Of a stretch of 64,000 bases of DNA, positions 12,801-24,107 are shown piece by piece. Position 1 is the stretch's first letter, and the number at the start of each line of letters is the position of its first letter. The DNA lies in the NCBI GenBank assembly GCA_028671895.1, contig CM053809.1, positions 913,501 through 977,500 on the forward strand. The letters run 5' to 3'. Made by a program: the position numbers and the translations under genes. The notes beneath the pieces are model-generated. The model worked only from the letters and a program-made list of their open reading frames with translations. It did not search any database and was not told the origin of the DNA. This stretch comes from Oenanthe sinensis (Eukaryota; Streptophyta; Magnoliopsida; Apiales; Apiaceae).

Positions 12801-14590
12801 GTGATCTCCTGATTAGTTGTAGAAATGGTGGACTCTAACATTTGGTTGACCTCATTTGTGTAATTGGAAATATCCCAATCCTGACCAAAGTGTTTTAAAC
12901 AAAAGTCAAAAGCATCACTAGGAGTCATAAGATCTTGATCAACTATTTCATCAATTAAATTGATTCCCATCGGTTGATCAAAATCATCGGATTGTTTTCC
13001 AACATGAAAAATATTTAAGTCTATGGTCATATTCCCAAATGTTAGTTTCATTAATCCATTCCTGCAATTAATCAAGGCATTAGAAGTGGCTAGAAAAGGT
13101 CTTCCTAAAATGATAGGAATTTGGTTCTTAGGGTTCTTGACCGGTTCAGTTTCTAAGACCACGAAATCAACAGGAAAGACAAAGTCACCTACTTTAATTA
13201 ACACATCTTCAACAACTCCCTTAGGAATTTTGACAGAACGATCCGCTAATTGAAGTGTAACATTTGTCTTTTGAAGTTCTCCTAAACCTAGGGCTTGATA
13301 GACAGAAAATGGAAGAAGGTTCACACTAGCTCCTAAGTCAAGCAAAGCTTTATCGATGAAGGTATCGCCTAAGACACACGAAATAGTAGGACAACCGGGG
13401 TCCTTATATTTCACGGGAATTTGATTTGAAAGGATCGAACTAACATGTGATGTCAAAAAGGCTTTCTTCGGGACATGATTGGTGCGCTTATGAGTACACA
13501 ACTCCTTTAGACACTTAGCATAAGAAGGAATTTGTTGGATGGCATCTAAGAGAGGAATGTTTATCTTGACTTGCTTAAAGACTTCCAAAATCTTGTCTAA
13601 TTGGTCCGTTTGCTTAGATGAAATGACTCTTTGGGGATAAGGGGCTTTGGGTTTATAGACTCTTTCACCCGGTTCTTCAGAAGAAGGTTTATTGATCGGT
13701 TCACTTGTGGATCCTTGACTTTTCGAATTCTCGGATTTTTCTCCACTTGGACACGGAAAAGGATGACTTGGTTCAGAAGTCGATTCCTCATCCTCACGAA
13801 ACTTATCACCCACTTGGTTATCAACTTGCTTGCCAGACCTTAAGGAAATAACTGCATTCACATTGTCATGAGGTCTTTGGTTCATGGGAAACTTAGGATT
13901 CACCTCGGGTTGACTAGGAAACCGGTTCTTCTCCCGCTCACAAATCGTGCTAGCTAACTGACTCATCTGAACCTCTAACTTAGAGATGGCTTGAGAATTG
14001 GAATTTAAGATTTGCCTATCTTGGGTCATGGTTTGCATGAAGGTTTGTTGAGATTGAGTCAAATTCGTTTGTGATTTCAACAACGCCTCAATACTCTTTT
14101 CTAAGGAACTAAGTCTCTTATCCGAATCATTAAAACCGGGTGGGTTCAACGGTGTTTGAGTTGAGTTTGGATAAGGACCAAGACTTTGATTTGAGTAAGA
14201 GTTAGAATTGGGCTTTTGAAAGTTGGGTTGAGACAGTTGATAGTTTTGACCTTGGTTCCATGAAAAGTTCGGGTGATTTCTCCACCCGGGGTTGTAAGTT
14301 TGTGAAAACGGGTCATTTCTAGGTCTTGGTTGGAACATAGCATTCACTTGCTCCAACTCTTGAAAATTTTGAAGTGCTTGGTTCGGAGAATTATAGTTCG
14401 CACACATAGACATTTGTGAGGAAGATCCGATGGTTTCTAAAGCTTCGAGTCGCTTAGTAAGGGTAGCTAACTTGGCCTCGGTGGCAATCGAATTATTAAC
14501 TACATGCAAACCCCTAGAAGACGAACTTGGTGACTCATTAGACTTAACAGGCTCCCTAGTGGACTCCCACAACATCGTCTTTTCTGCCAA
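9860..14590 (-). pseudogene. Element E pol: protease, RT, RNase H, integrase
   Basis: Pol of the Athila-like element. It continues the gag frame after one stop codon and is interrupted by one more stop at 10427. From the Met at 14590: a Gln/Asn-rich linker, protease with LLDLGASVNLLP near residue 417, RT with KLNAATRKDHFPLPF and the catalytic FIDDFSIF near 860, RNase H with ELMCDASDYAVG near 1007, an integrase zinc finger (H..H near 1205, CSACSRC near 1250) and a D-D-E core with WGIDFMGP, IISDRG and GQVEVSNRQ near 1283, 1341 and 1381. The C-terminal integrase part (10378-9860, with FSPGQKVLLYNSRLHLFPGK) is in the same frame beyond the stop, where relatives read RQIKQILEK (CAA to TAA). Apart from these stops all motifs are intact. 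Confidence 0.95.
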
Positions 14591-14605
14591 TTCCTCAAAA
14601 AATTC

Positions 14606-15310
14606 TCAACCCTGATCCTCATCTTTTTCCATGAACTTACCTTGACACATAGACTCTAACAAAGCAGTAGTCGGACTATCTAAGGCTTCGTAAACAATCT
14701 TACAGAGTCTCCATTTCTCTATTCCATGGTGGGGACATTGAGATAGAAGATTTTTAAAACGGTCAAAATATTTCCAAAACGACTCATTTTCTTTTTGATG
14801 AAATTGGTTTATCTCATTTGTGATTTTTGTGGTCTTGTGATTTGGAAAATATTTTTTAAGAAAAATTACCACAAATCCCTCCCACGTTGAAATAGAGTTG
14901 ACCGGTAGACTATACAACCATTTTTTAGCATTTTCTTTTAAAGCGAAGTTGATTAGTCTATGCCTAATGGAGTCCTCAGTTAATTGTTGGAGTTTTTGTA
15001 AGGCACAAACCTCCTCGAATTCGTGAATAAAAAGATATGGATCCTCACCTTCACTCCCGGTAAACTTTGGTAACATGCTAATGTGGTGAGACTTGATCTC
15101 GAAATTATTACCATTAACCGGTGGTAAGGTAATACACGAGGGTTGGGCAGAACGGGAGGGGTAACAACGGTCTCTAAGAGAAACAGCCATCTTTACTACG
15201 GTTTCACTAACTTCTACGGGTTCAGAATCTGAAGAAGAAGAAGAAGACAACTCAATCGGTCTTACTAATCTAGATGATTCGTTCCTAGCCCAAGCAGTTC
15301 GCATAAACAC
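14606..15310 (-). CDS. Element E gag (capsid-like) ORF
   Basis: A 234-codon ORF with the plant retrotransposon gag domain: LPKFTGSEGEDPYLFIHEFE, ALKENAKKWLYSLP, WEGFVVIFLKKYFP and ENESFWKYFDRFKNLLSQCPHHG. It is preceded by a serine-rich, acidic N-terminus. It ends at TGA (14606-14608) after EKDEDQG. The same frame continues as EFFEELAEKTMLWESTREP, and Athila relatives read Trp at this point, so the stop looks like a TGG-to-TGA change splitting one 1816-codon gag-pol. The product would form the particle that packages element RNA. The Met at 15310 is the first in frame; the start is otherwise unsupported. Confidence 0.88.
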   Translation of the reverse strand: MFMRTAWARNESSRLVRPIELSSSSSSDSEPVEVSETVVKMAVSLRDRCYPSRSAQPSCITLPPVNGNNFEIKSHHISMLPKFTGSEGEDPYLFIHEFEEVCALQKLQQLTEDSIRHRLINFALKENAKKWLYSLPVNSISTWEGFVVIFLKKYFPNHKTTKITNEINQFHQKENESFWKYFDRFKNLLSQCPHHGIEKWRLCKIVYEALDSPTTALLESMCQGKFMEKDEDQG

Positions 15311-16218
15311 GTAGCAAATAAGTGCAAGAATTTAAACACTCAAAAGAAAATGTGGAAAATCGAAAGAAAGAAAAAATTCTAAATCTAGGGTTCCCTAAAA
15401 TTAACTAGACCTTGCTCCTAACAACAAGATAATACTAAAACTCACAAAACTAAAAGTACTCGTCCTGATTGGCCAGGTCGGTGCAAGCATTGCCAAGAGG
15501 CTAAACACCTTCCTAAGACACCAATCCAAATGGCCAGGTAAGCTTTCGCTAGCCTAGACACCAACGAATGAATACTTCGAGATTTGTTCGTTTTAGGTTC
15601 TCTTCCTAGTTGAGCGCGAAATCCTAGGGCTAACGTCTAATTAATTTTATTAAAAAGGCTAAGGTATGCAAGATGAGAGATTAATTGTTGTGGGCTAAGG
15701 AAAGAGTGATGAATTCCCTCCCCTTATCTTGTAATTGGGTTTTGCCCTTAAAATTTATTTAAATGATGCAACACACAACGAGTTATAAAAAAATGATAAA
15801 CAATTATGGATGCTTAAACTACGTGTCCTAATCTAAAGAAAAGAAGGAATTTAACATACCTCATTACTCCAGCAATCACCACAATTTACAAGGTACGAAA
15901 AATTAAATACAAGAATTTAAATCTAAATGATGTGCTCCTAAGTGATTAATGCATGATGCAACAATTATGTATTCAACTAACTAATTATTTTTGGATTTTT
16001 AAATTTTTTTGATTTTTTTTTTATAACTACGTGATGAAATGACGAAAATAGGGAGATACGGGTTACCAAAAAATGCTTTCCGAAAATTTCTTCAAGTCTG
16101 GCAATTTCCACGTTCCAACGAGCTTTCCGAATCTCCAATTTTCTAAAAAAAACAAACAAAGAGAGCAAGTAAAACTAATTCGAAAAATTAAAAATTAAGG
16201 TGTGAAAAATAATTATAG
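15311..16218 (-). other. 5' untranslated leader of element E
   Basis: About 0.9 kb between the primer site and gag. No coding region is seen. It is AT-rich with a short poly-T/poly-A stretch around 15990-16022. Long leaders are usual for Athila elements. Confidence 0.75.
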
Positions 16219-16236
16219 TCCCCGGCAGCGGCGCCA
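16219..16236 (-). other. Primer-binding site of element E (Asp-tRNA type)
   Basis: On the minus strand TGGCGCCGCTGCCGGGGA lies 6 bases after the 5' LTR end. It matches the 3' end complement of plant tRNA-Asp as I know it except for one position (GCTGCC where GTTGCC is expected). This primer is typical of Athila elements. Confidence 0.82.
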
Positions 16237-16242
16237 AAAACT

Positions 16243-17761
16243 TGATGTGCTAAAAATATACATTTTAAATTGCAAGTGCACAATTCACATCGTTTTAATA
16301 ATTTAAAGATTCGTTCCGCAAGGACTAAAATTATTTTTACAAAAACTTTAATTTTCAATTTAGGCGAATTAGACCAATTAATTTTGAGATGAGTTAGACA
16401 ACAAAAAAAAGGAATGATAATAAGCTAATTAAAAATTCAAGTAACGAAACTAACTAAACTTTAAACATTAATTAAAATACTTGACAAATAAAAAAATGGA
16501 CAAAGGAAGACTAGTGCTTTTAAATCTAGATCTACAAACTAAAGACCATAATTAATACTACTAAAATTAGATCTAAAATTCAATACAACTCAAAAGCAAA
16601 ACTACATCTAAAATACCAAACCATTAAAGCTATTTTAACAAATCTAACAACTAAAAAGTAGATCTAAATTCTAACACCCAACAAGAAATAAATTTAGCTC
16701 TAAAATGTCAAACCCACTAATAAAATGGAGATTTAAAAGGGGTTCAACTACAACATAAAAAGAAAAGTAGATCCAAGAACATTAAACTAAATAGGCTCCT
16801 TTCAATTCTCAAGTACTTTACTTTTTTACTTGATGAAATTGAAATGGGTCATAGCCATAAAGGTGAATGAGACAAGTAAAATATAAAAGTAGATCTAAAA
16901 TTTAAAGAGCTAAGTTTTAACACTACCAACAACTAGATCTATATCTAAAATATTTAAACAACTACAAGTAAATATCAAACCCAACAACCAAAACTAGTTC
17001 TACAATCTAGAATAAAAAAAAAACAACTAATAATAATAAATTTAGAGATCTAAATCATTGAACCCACATTTAAAATAGAGATTTAAAGGGGCTCATGACA
17101 AGATAATAAATAATAAAACTAAGGAGTAAAGTAGAGAGATAAGTAAACTAGATCTACAATATTAATCTAAAAGGCTCCTTTCATTTCCCAAGTATACAAC
17201 TTGTGGTACTTAGAAAGATATCATAGCCATAAACTTAAAGAAGATAAGATGAAGACTAACATAAAAATAAATTAAGACTTAAAGAAGATAAGATGAAGAC
17301 TAGCATAAAAGAAAATAAAGACTTGCATTAATATGAAAAGTGTTTACAATATTTGAGAGAGCTAAAAACTAGATCTAGAAAATTAAAAGAGAGGCTACTA
17401 CTAAAACTAGGGTAAAAACTAGAGATGATTACAATGAGAGAATGAGATGTATTTATAGGCTAGGACTAGGGTTTTGGGTGGTGTTGGGTCAATCCCCACC
17501 ATTCAAATGAGGTGTTTGTTGGTAAAATCTACACCATTGATTTTTGATTTCATCCACCAACTTGCTCTTTTGTCTTTTTCTCCTCTTTACTTTGTTGGCT
17601 TCCTTTTCTTCCCTTTTTTGCCCTTTCTAACCCATTTCTTCTCCTTTAATTATTTAATTTACTTATCTGCAAAATAAGGAAAATGCAATAAATTAACTAA
17701 TAAAAATACGAAAGCGAGCAATAAAATAGGCATTAAAATATGTAAAATTATGCACTAATCA
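16243..17761 (-). repeat. 5' LTR of element E (1519 bp)
   Basis: Partner of 7005-8522. A minus-strand TATA-like box TATAAATA lies at 17450-17457, so transcription of the element would start just downstream on the minus strand. It ends cleanly at the CCAAC duplication (17762-17766). Confidence 0.95.
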
Positions 17762-18887
17762 CCAACCATGAGTTTAGAAGTGTACTTTCCTTTTGTCATG
17801 ATCAGGCTTGTTGAAGTCACTTTAGTACTAAATAGACAGCTGCTAAAATCCTTCAATGTGGTTTTTATTGGCCTAGTTTATTTAAAGATTCTGCAGAGTT
17901 TTGTACCGCTTGTAGTAGGTGTCAACATTTAGGAAAAATCACTCGAAGAAACATGATGTCGTTGAATCTCATCTTAGTGATTGAGATTTTTGATGTTTGG
18001 GGAATAGATTTCATGGGTCGATTTCCTAATTCTTTTGGTAACCTCTACATTCTCTTAGCGGTTGATTATGTGTCCAAATGGGTCGAAGCCATACCAACTA
18101 AGTCCAATGATAACAAGGTAGTTTTTAAGTTCTTAAAGGAAAATATATTTTCTAGATTTGGTACACCTAGAGCTATAATTAGTGACCAAGGTACGCATTT
18201 CAAAAACCATCAGTTTGGGTCTCTTTTGAAAAAGTATTCCATCACTCATAGGTTGGCTACCCCTTACCATCCTCAAACCAGTGGTCAAGTTGAGGTCTCT
18301 AATAGGCAAATTAATCAAATTCTAGAAAAAAAACAATCAACTCACATAGAAAAGATTGGTCTATTAAATTGATAGATGCACTTTGGGCTTATCGCACTAC
18401 TTTTAAGACTGTTTTGGGTATGTCTCCTTATAGGACTGTGTTTGGTAAAGCATGTCATCTACCTGTGGAACTTGAGCATAGAGCCTTGTGGGCTATCAAA
18501 GAATTCAATTTTAATCTACCCACTACTGATAATCATAGGAAGTTACAATTGTCTGAGTTAGAGAAAATTAGGAATGATGCCTATGAAAATGCTAAAATTT
18601 ATAAGGAAAGAACTAAAATTTTGCATGATAAATCTATCTTGAGAAAATCATTCTCTCCTGGTCAAAAAGTTCTTTTGTACAACTCTAGGCTGCATTTATT
18701 TCCTGGTAAGTTGAGGTCAAGGTCAGAGGGACCATATTTTGTTAAGGTTGTTTTTCCTCATGGTGCTATTGAAATTGAAAATCCTAAAAATGGTGAAATT
18801 TTAAAAGTTAACGGTCAGAGGCTCAAGACATTTTTAGAATTGCCAGTTGATTTTGAGGAAAAGGTGATTCACCTCATGGATGTGTGA
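17762..18887 (+). pseudogene. Athila-like element D, pol 3' part (integrase)
   Basis: Continuation of element D after the E insertion. It starts in the integrase zinc finger (RSVLSFCHDQAC, then CTACSRCQHLGKI). The core follows with WGIDFMGRFPNS, IISDQGTHFKN and SGQVEVSNRQIN. Stops near 17816-17840 break the zinc-finger part. An A-run length change near 18329-18337 shifts the frame. The C-terminal part (18369-18887) is then open, with ALWAYRTTFKTVLGMSPYR and KSFSPGQKVLLYNSRLHLF. It is closer to element F than to E over the C-terminus. Confidence 0.93.
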
Positions 18888-19548
18888 TTCAAGTAAGTTT
18901 CCTTGTTGTTTTATAGTAGTTCTTTTTGCTTCCTCCATCATGTTTTTATCAGGTATTATCGTCCTTTTACTTTGTCATATCTCTCTCTTTGCATACATTG
19001 AGGACAATGCATGATTTAGGTATGGGAGAGGGAATTAGTAGTATTATAAAAAAAATCCAAAAATCATAAAAAAATAGAAAATCCAAAAATAGAGATGTTT
19101 TAGCTAAGTTTTCCACTCTTGTACTTTGATGCTAGTTGGTGTTAACAAATTTTTTATAAAAGTATATATATGTAATGCCTTGAGATAATTCGAACGTAGT
19201 TGAGTAAGGTTTTGTTCATGAAACTTGTGTCGAATAAATTTTTGCTTAAAAGTCCAAAACGGCACTTATTGCACAAGGTCTTTGTTGGAAAGATTGTCTA
19301 AGGAAGTTTTCGATACCTGAGAGAGAGTCCACATATTAAAACAATGTCAAATCAAATTTTTGCGAAAAAAATAGAAAAAAAAGAAAAAAATGTGTGAATA
19401 AACTACTTCAATACCCAAAATTCCTCACAAATAAATATAAATTTGAGATGATGGGCAAAAGTAGTTGACTAGTCTTGTTTTGTGGCCTTTGTTACTCGAG
19501 TTATTAAGTCCGTAGGGGTATTTTGAAACCTAGTGCCCTAAGAACTTC
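18888..19548 (+). other. 3' noncoding region of element D, truncated
   Basis: Aligns with the 3' region of element F in reverse (24690-25338), including GAGGACAATGCATGATTTAG and the polyadenine and TATATA stretches. Similarity ends at about 19548, just after CTAGTGCCCTAAGAAC. The polypurine tract and 3' LTR of D are therefore missing. No gene is present. Confidence 0.8.
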
Positions 19549-19830
19549 TTAGACGTAAAATTTTATTGAAGGCTCCCAACGCCTCATGGGAGTAAAATTT
19601 TATTGAAAGCTCCCAACGCCTCATGGGCGTAAAATTTTAGTGAAGGCGTAAAATTTTATTGAAGGCTCCCAACGCCTCATGAGAGTAAAATTTTAGTGAA
19701 GGCGTAAAATTTTATTGAAGGATCCTAAGGCATAAAATTTTAGTGAAGGCTCTCAACGCTTCGTGGGATTAAAATTTTGTTGAAGGCTCGTAACGCCTCA
19801 TGGGAGTAAAATTTGAGTAAAATTAGGGGT
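19549..19830. repeat. Degenerate minisatellite with a 37-bp core
   Basis: The core GGCTCCCAACGCCTCATGGG followed by AGTAAAATTTTATTGAA recurs about five times, with two units extended by an extra GCGTAAAATTTTATTGAAG. It starts exactly where element D breaks off. Confidence 0.8.
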
Positions 19831-20775
19831 GTTGTTGATTTTGAAGCCACTTAGAAGTAATTTTATTTTTACGCGGCACGTCATAAAAGTTATTATTATG
19901 CATGAGATATTTGAATAGCTTGTGGAAGACATAATTTTTAAAGAAGTGAAGAAAGAAGCAGGAATATGCGTGGTAACTACGAAATTTGATGAAGATTTAA
20001 ATCCTCTTATATTTACAATATTTCAAGGAATTGAGGGTAGTTGTTATGCCCAAATTTCAGCATTTGTTATTTGTGATGGGCTGGTGGTATCTATTGGGCT
20101 GATTTTATAGTTATTCAGGTGGATTATTGTTGTTGTTATTAAAGGCCTTGTGCCTCCATGATTAAATTGAAGGTTCTATGCCATCTATGTCTGACAATTC
20201 CAATTGAAAGTCATAACTCCATATTTTTCGGGTTGCCTTCGTAGGGGAGTTATGGTGTGCTGCTAACCTTGTATTGTAAGATCATTTCTTTGTACTCAGG
20301 CGGGTTGCCCTCGTCTGGGGGCTTAGGACACGTCCTACATTCGAGGTAGGTCTAGTGTTGGCCTCCAGTCAAGGTATCGGGGAAATAGCTGTAGTGGACC
20401 AACTAGAGCCCACGGTTTCCGGGTCAATGTCGGATTCATAAAGTCTTTGGGCCTTATACTGGGTTTTGACCTACCCAAACAAGCCTTAATGTGGAGACCT
20501 CTTCCGAGTAGGTTTTTCTTGCCTTTTCCTATCGGACATCTAATTCAGCAAGAACTACGTTGGCTTGATCTCATATTATAAATAGGGGTACGTACGCACA
20601 TTGTTAGGGGCTGGACGTTGAGAGCCCCCACCAACTAAAAAACCCTAACAATCTCAGCCCCCAATATTCAACAACCACCACACTCCGACGACTTTTCTGG
20701 TAAAAAACACAACCCTAAATCTTGATTATGGCGATGGACCTCATATTTTGTTGTTACCAAATTCCTCCATCAACA
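19831..20775 (+). repeat. LTR-like segment with promoter-like TATA box
   Basis: Higher GC than its surroundings. It contains TATAAATAGGGGTACGTACG (about 20576-20595) followed by a repeat of AGCCCCCA / CAGCCCCCAA motifs, an arrangement typical of Gypsy LTR U3-R regions. Candidate ends are TGTTGTTGAT (19831) and ATCAACA (20775). The flanks show no target duplication, so the borders are uncertain. A 62-codon ORF at 19922-20110 has no recognisable features and I do not call it. Confidence 0.4.
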
Positions 20776-21165
20776 AGATCCTAGAATTATTCAAATTAAT
20801 TAAAAATTGTATCTTATAAATATTAATATTCTTCATAAACAATCTAAATAAATTAAAATAAAATTTGTATTTCAATCTATCTTTTTTCGTCAGGAAATTT
20901 CAATCGATCTTAATTATTATAATGGTTAGTGAATATAAAATAAAATATTATATTACCCTAATACTATTAGCTTTTTACGCATTTTCAAATAAAGATACAA
21001 TTAACAAAAATAAAATTTTAAATTATACGATTAGGATTTAAGGTTTGAAATGAAATCGACAATACATTCATTTTTGATGATTTGGGATTAGAAAGGTCTA
21101 TCGTCCGTCCACTTAATATTGATAGAATATTTAATACAAATTACATATCATACACACACACACAC

Positions 21166-21225
<60 letters not shown>

Positions 21226-21781
21226 TTATAATTCGTATAATGCATGTGATCTTTTTAATATTTTATATTAATTATTTATATTTTAATAAATTTTTCATAT
21301 AATTTTTTATTTTTTCAATAATGAACACGTTAACATAGAATAAAGAAAATGTACATTCTACTCGAGAATCGTTCCCTATGGTTGATTTATAAAAAAAAAT
21401 GTACAGTCTAGTAGTCTACTAATCTAGAGGCGTACAGTACTCATATGGTTGATTTATATTGCGATCATAAGGTTATTAAAAAATACGGAGTAAATATTGA
21501 GTCGTTTAGATTACTTAAACTTAAAATAAGTTATTTATTTTATTATGTTTTTATTATATTTTTTTAAAAATAAATATTTATTTAAGACTTTTAAAATGAA
21601 ATATTATTTTTAAAATAAAAAATAAATTACTTATTTTCAAAAAAAATACATATATACCTTTTTTTCCGAAAATAAAAACTTATTTCCCGAAAAGTGATTT
21701 ACAAACAGGGCAGTCTGCTCAACGCAAAGGATATTATTGGGATAATGTCCTTCAAGAAAAATTGACATCCACAATAATACA
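20776..21781. other. AT-rich intergenic DNA with (TA)n
   Basis: No gene seen. It includes a CA/TA microsatellite (about 21160-21221) and, at about 21480-21710, AT-rich sequence resembling the Tourist-like element at 27829-28038 (shared TTACTTATTTTC and ACATATATACC). Confidence 0.6.
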
Positions 21782-22197
21782 GAGAAAAGGCCCTATATGT
21801 CATATGTTCGGGAGAAAATGCTCTAAACGGCACCACTCGTAACAATGACCCTAAATAGCACTCCAAAACGTTACATAGTGTGACGTGCTGGAAAAGGAGT
21901 GAAAACGCTACTTCGTGTAGCGTTTTGCACTTTTTTTAATTTTTTTTAATTTTTTTCGGGGAAAAACGCTACTTCATGTAGCGTTTTGCATTTTTTTAAT
22001 TTTTTTCGGGGAAAAAAACTACTTTATCTTGGGTTCTAAGCTAAAAAACGTAACTTAAAGTAGCGTTTTGGGGAGAATTTTTTTTTTTCAAAACTCTACA
22101 CGATATAGCATTTTAGAGTACTATTTAGAGCCATTTTTTTGGGGTGTGACATTTATGACATTTTTTCCCCAAATTGTGACATAGATGGCCAATACCC
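21782..22197 (+). mobile_element. MULE-type miniature element, copy 1 (416 bp)
   Basis: Same family as 34831-35238, in the opposite orientation. The ends are GAGAAAAGGCCCTATATGTC and, on the other strand, GGGTATTGGCCATCTATGTC. The flanking 9-mers are AATAATACA (21773-21781) and AATAATAAA (22198-22206), 8 of 9 identical, as expected for Mutator-like target duplications. The interior is a series of inverted GTAGCGTTTT / AAAACGCTAC motifs. No ORF is present, so it is non-autonomous. Confidence 0.85.
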
Positions 22198-22206
22198 AAT
22201 AATAAA

Positions 22207-22912
22207 TGGCAATAGTAACTTAAATCGGGGAGCAACTGACACGCTCATGATATAATTTTAATACTATTTCCTACGTCCAATTTTTCTTATTCGTGAATAA
22301 ACTTTCATTTTTTATTTATTTATATTAAATAAATTAAGACATATTAAAAATGAATATTATTTTTCATTATATTTAATAAAATTAGTAATTAATATATTAT
22401 ACCTAATGATTGTGAACAATATTTTTGGAAAAAATAAATAAATAAAGATAAAGAAAAATAGGACCGAAGATCTTTAAGAATTCTAGCATTTTTCATTAGT
22501 GTTTCTTCAATAATAATAATAATAATAAAGTAATAATGCCAATGGTTCCTTAATTGAAATAAAATGTCCTAAACTCTATGTTAAATGCAAGGATAAAATT
22601 CAAAATACATATTTTGTCTCCCGTTTAAATTAATAATGATTTAAAAATACTACACAAATTAAAAAATTTTAACATAAAAATTATTTTAAATTTATATCTA
22701 TATTAATTGAAGTATTTACATCTTTTATATAAAAATCTTTAAATAATCGTTATTTTTGTTGCACTTTCACCCCCTTCTCGTTTTTTATTCTAATTTTAAC
22801 ATAAAAATTATTTTAAATTTATATCTATATTAATTGAAGTTTTTTGTTGCACTTTAAATAAAAATCTTTAAATAATCGTTATAAAAATCTTTAAATAATT
22901 CTTAGAGGTTTG
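22207..22912. other. AT-rich intergenic DNA
   Basis: No gene seen. An AAT trinucleotide run lies at about 22511-22528. A direct duplication of about 45 bp (starting ATTTTAACATAAAAATTATT) lies at about 22668-22712 and 22794-22838. Confidence 0.7.
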
Positions 22913-24107
22913 TGATGTGTAAAAATACTGCAAGCGCACAGTGGTTAATTGTCGTAATCACAGATCGATCCTCAGAGACTATGAAATTTCCAAACCCTAA
23001 TAAATAAATCAGGCAGACTAGACAAATAGTTGTGAGAGAAAAGTTTTAACCTAATAAGCAAATATAATCAAATAAATATGGAAAACCTAGGAATCTGGAT
23101 TCACAATCAATTACAATTAATATCCAAATTGCCCTAAAAATCAACTCTTCTTCTTCAAAAAATCAAATACCAATTAACGAGACAAGCATATACTATGAAA
23201 CTTATTATCTAACAATAACTCGTCAAAACTTCATGGAGCAAGCATAGGCTATGAAAAATAAATTTGGTAACAATAATATATCAAAATCACTTTGTTAATG
23301 AAACAATTAAGCACCAAGAAAATTATGAGATTCAATTAATAAGGACAAACAAATATTAAAGAATAATTAATTAACTTCATCTTCATCCTATGGCAAGAGA
23401 TTTAGCTAGACATGATTATATGATAAACTGAGCACATATTAAATATTAAATATATAATTAATAATAATGTAATGTAGTGACAGCCACGTAAGCAGGCAAT
23501 TGGATTGACAATAAACAATTGTTTAAAAAAAACTAAAACTAGTAATGAAAATCAAGCTGTTGACATGGATGATCAAAAACATATATATAATAAATTACTT
23601 AAACAGGTACGGAGGCATGCACGTGTTGACGAGTGACGACCCCATTAAAAGGCATAGCAAGTTAGCAACGATCATACCAAGTGAAAATAACCTACGAGAA
23701 AATAAAGATGATCCGAATATTAAATAAACTACTAAATTCTTATATAAAAATTGAGTGCATAAAATTCTCAGAAAACAAAAGCTAATCAATTCTCCCGTCC
23801 TTCAATACAAGAGAGGAGCCCCATATATATAGGGAAAATAATATAGATTTTTGCTATCGATTACAAATTGAATTCTAAAATATTTCCTTCTATTCCTTTT
23901 TTCTTCTCCAACAAGCTTTCGATTTTTTTTCTCTTATTGCTTTGCCTCCAAGTAATTTCACCTTCTTCCTTGTATTTCCTTTTTCTGCTACAATTCTGAT
24001 TTTAATTAATTTCCTACAAAACAAAATAAAAATAATTAATTAACTAATAAAATTACGAAAACAAAAATAAAATAGGTATTAAAGATGTATTAATTATGGA
24101 CCCATCA
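22913..24107 (-). repeat. 3' LTR of Athila-like element F (1195 bp)
   Basis: The ends are TGATGTGTAAAAATACTGCA on the left (plus-strand reading) and ATGGACCCATCA on the right. It is followed on the right by the polypurine tract seen in element E (ATACCCCCATAT, 24108-24120). A minus-strand TATA-like box lies at about 23822-23832. It differs in sequence from the LTR of E although the internal regions are related. The partner 5' LTR is absent. Confidence 0.85.

Larger units (their letters stand above)
7005..17761 (-). mobile_element. Athila-like Gypsy element E, full length, 10.76 kb
   Basis: Complete LTR retrotransposon on the minus strand. The order from high to low coordinates is 5' LTR (17761-16243), primer site (16236-16219), gag-pol (15310-9860), a noncoding 3' region (9859-8537), polypurine tract and 3' LTR (8522-7005). 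Both LTRs run TGATTAGTGC to TAGCACATCA on the minus strand, and the element is flanked by CCAAC duplications. Only about four differences are visible between the two LTRs. The RT and protease motifs and the Asp-tRNA primer site point to the Athila clade. Many Athila elements carry an envelope-like ORF after pol; here 8537-9859 has none, only short chance ORFs and a TTTTTC-rich tract. Confidence 0.96.

Noticed and set aside
19922..20110. 62-codon ORF in the LTR-like segment
   Set aside because: No recognisable motif, no promoter or homologue evidence, and it lies within repeat DNA.
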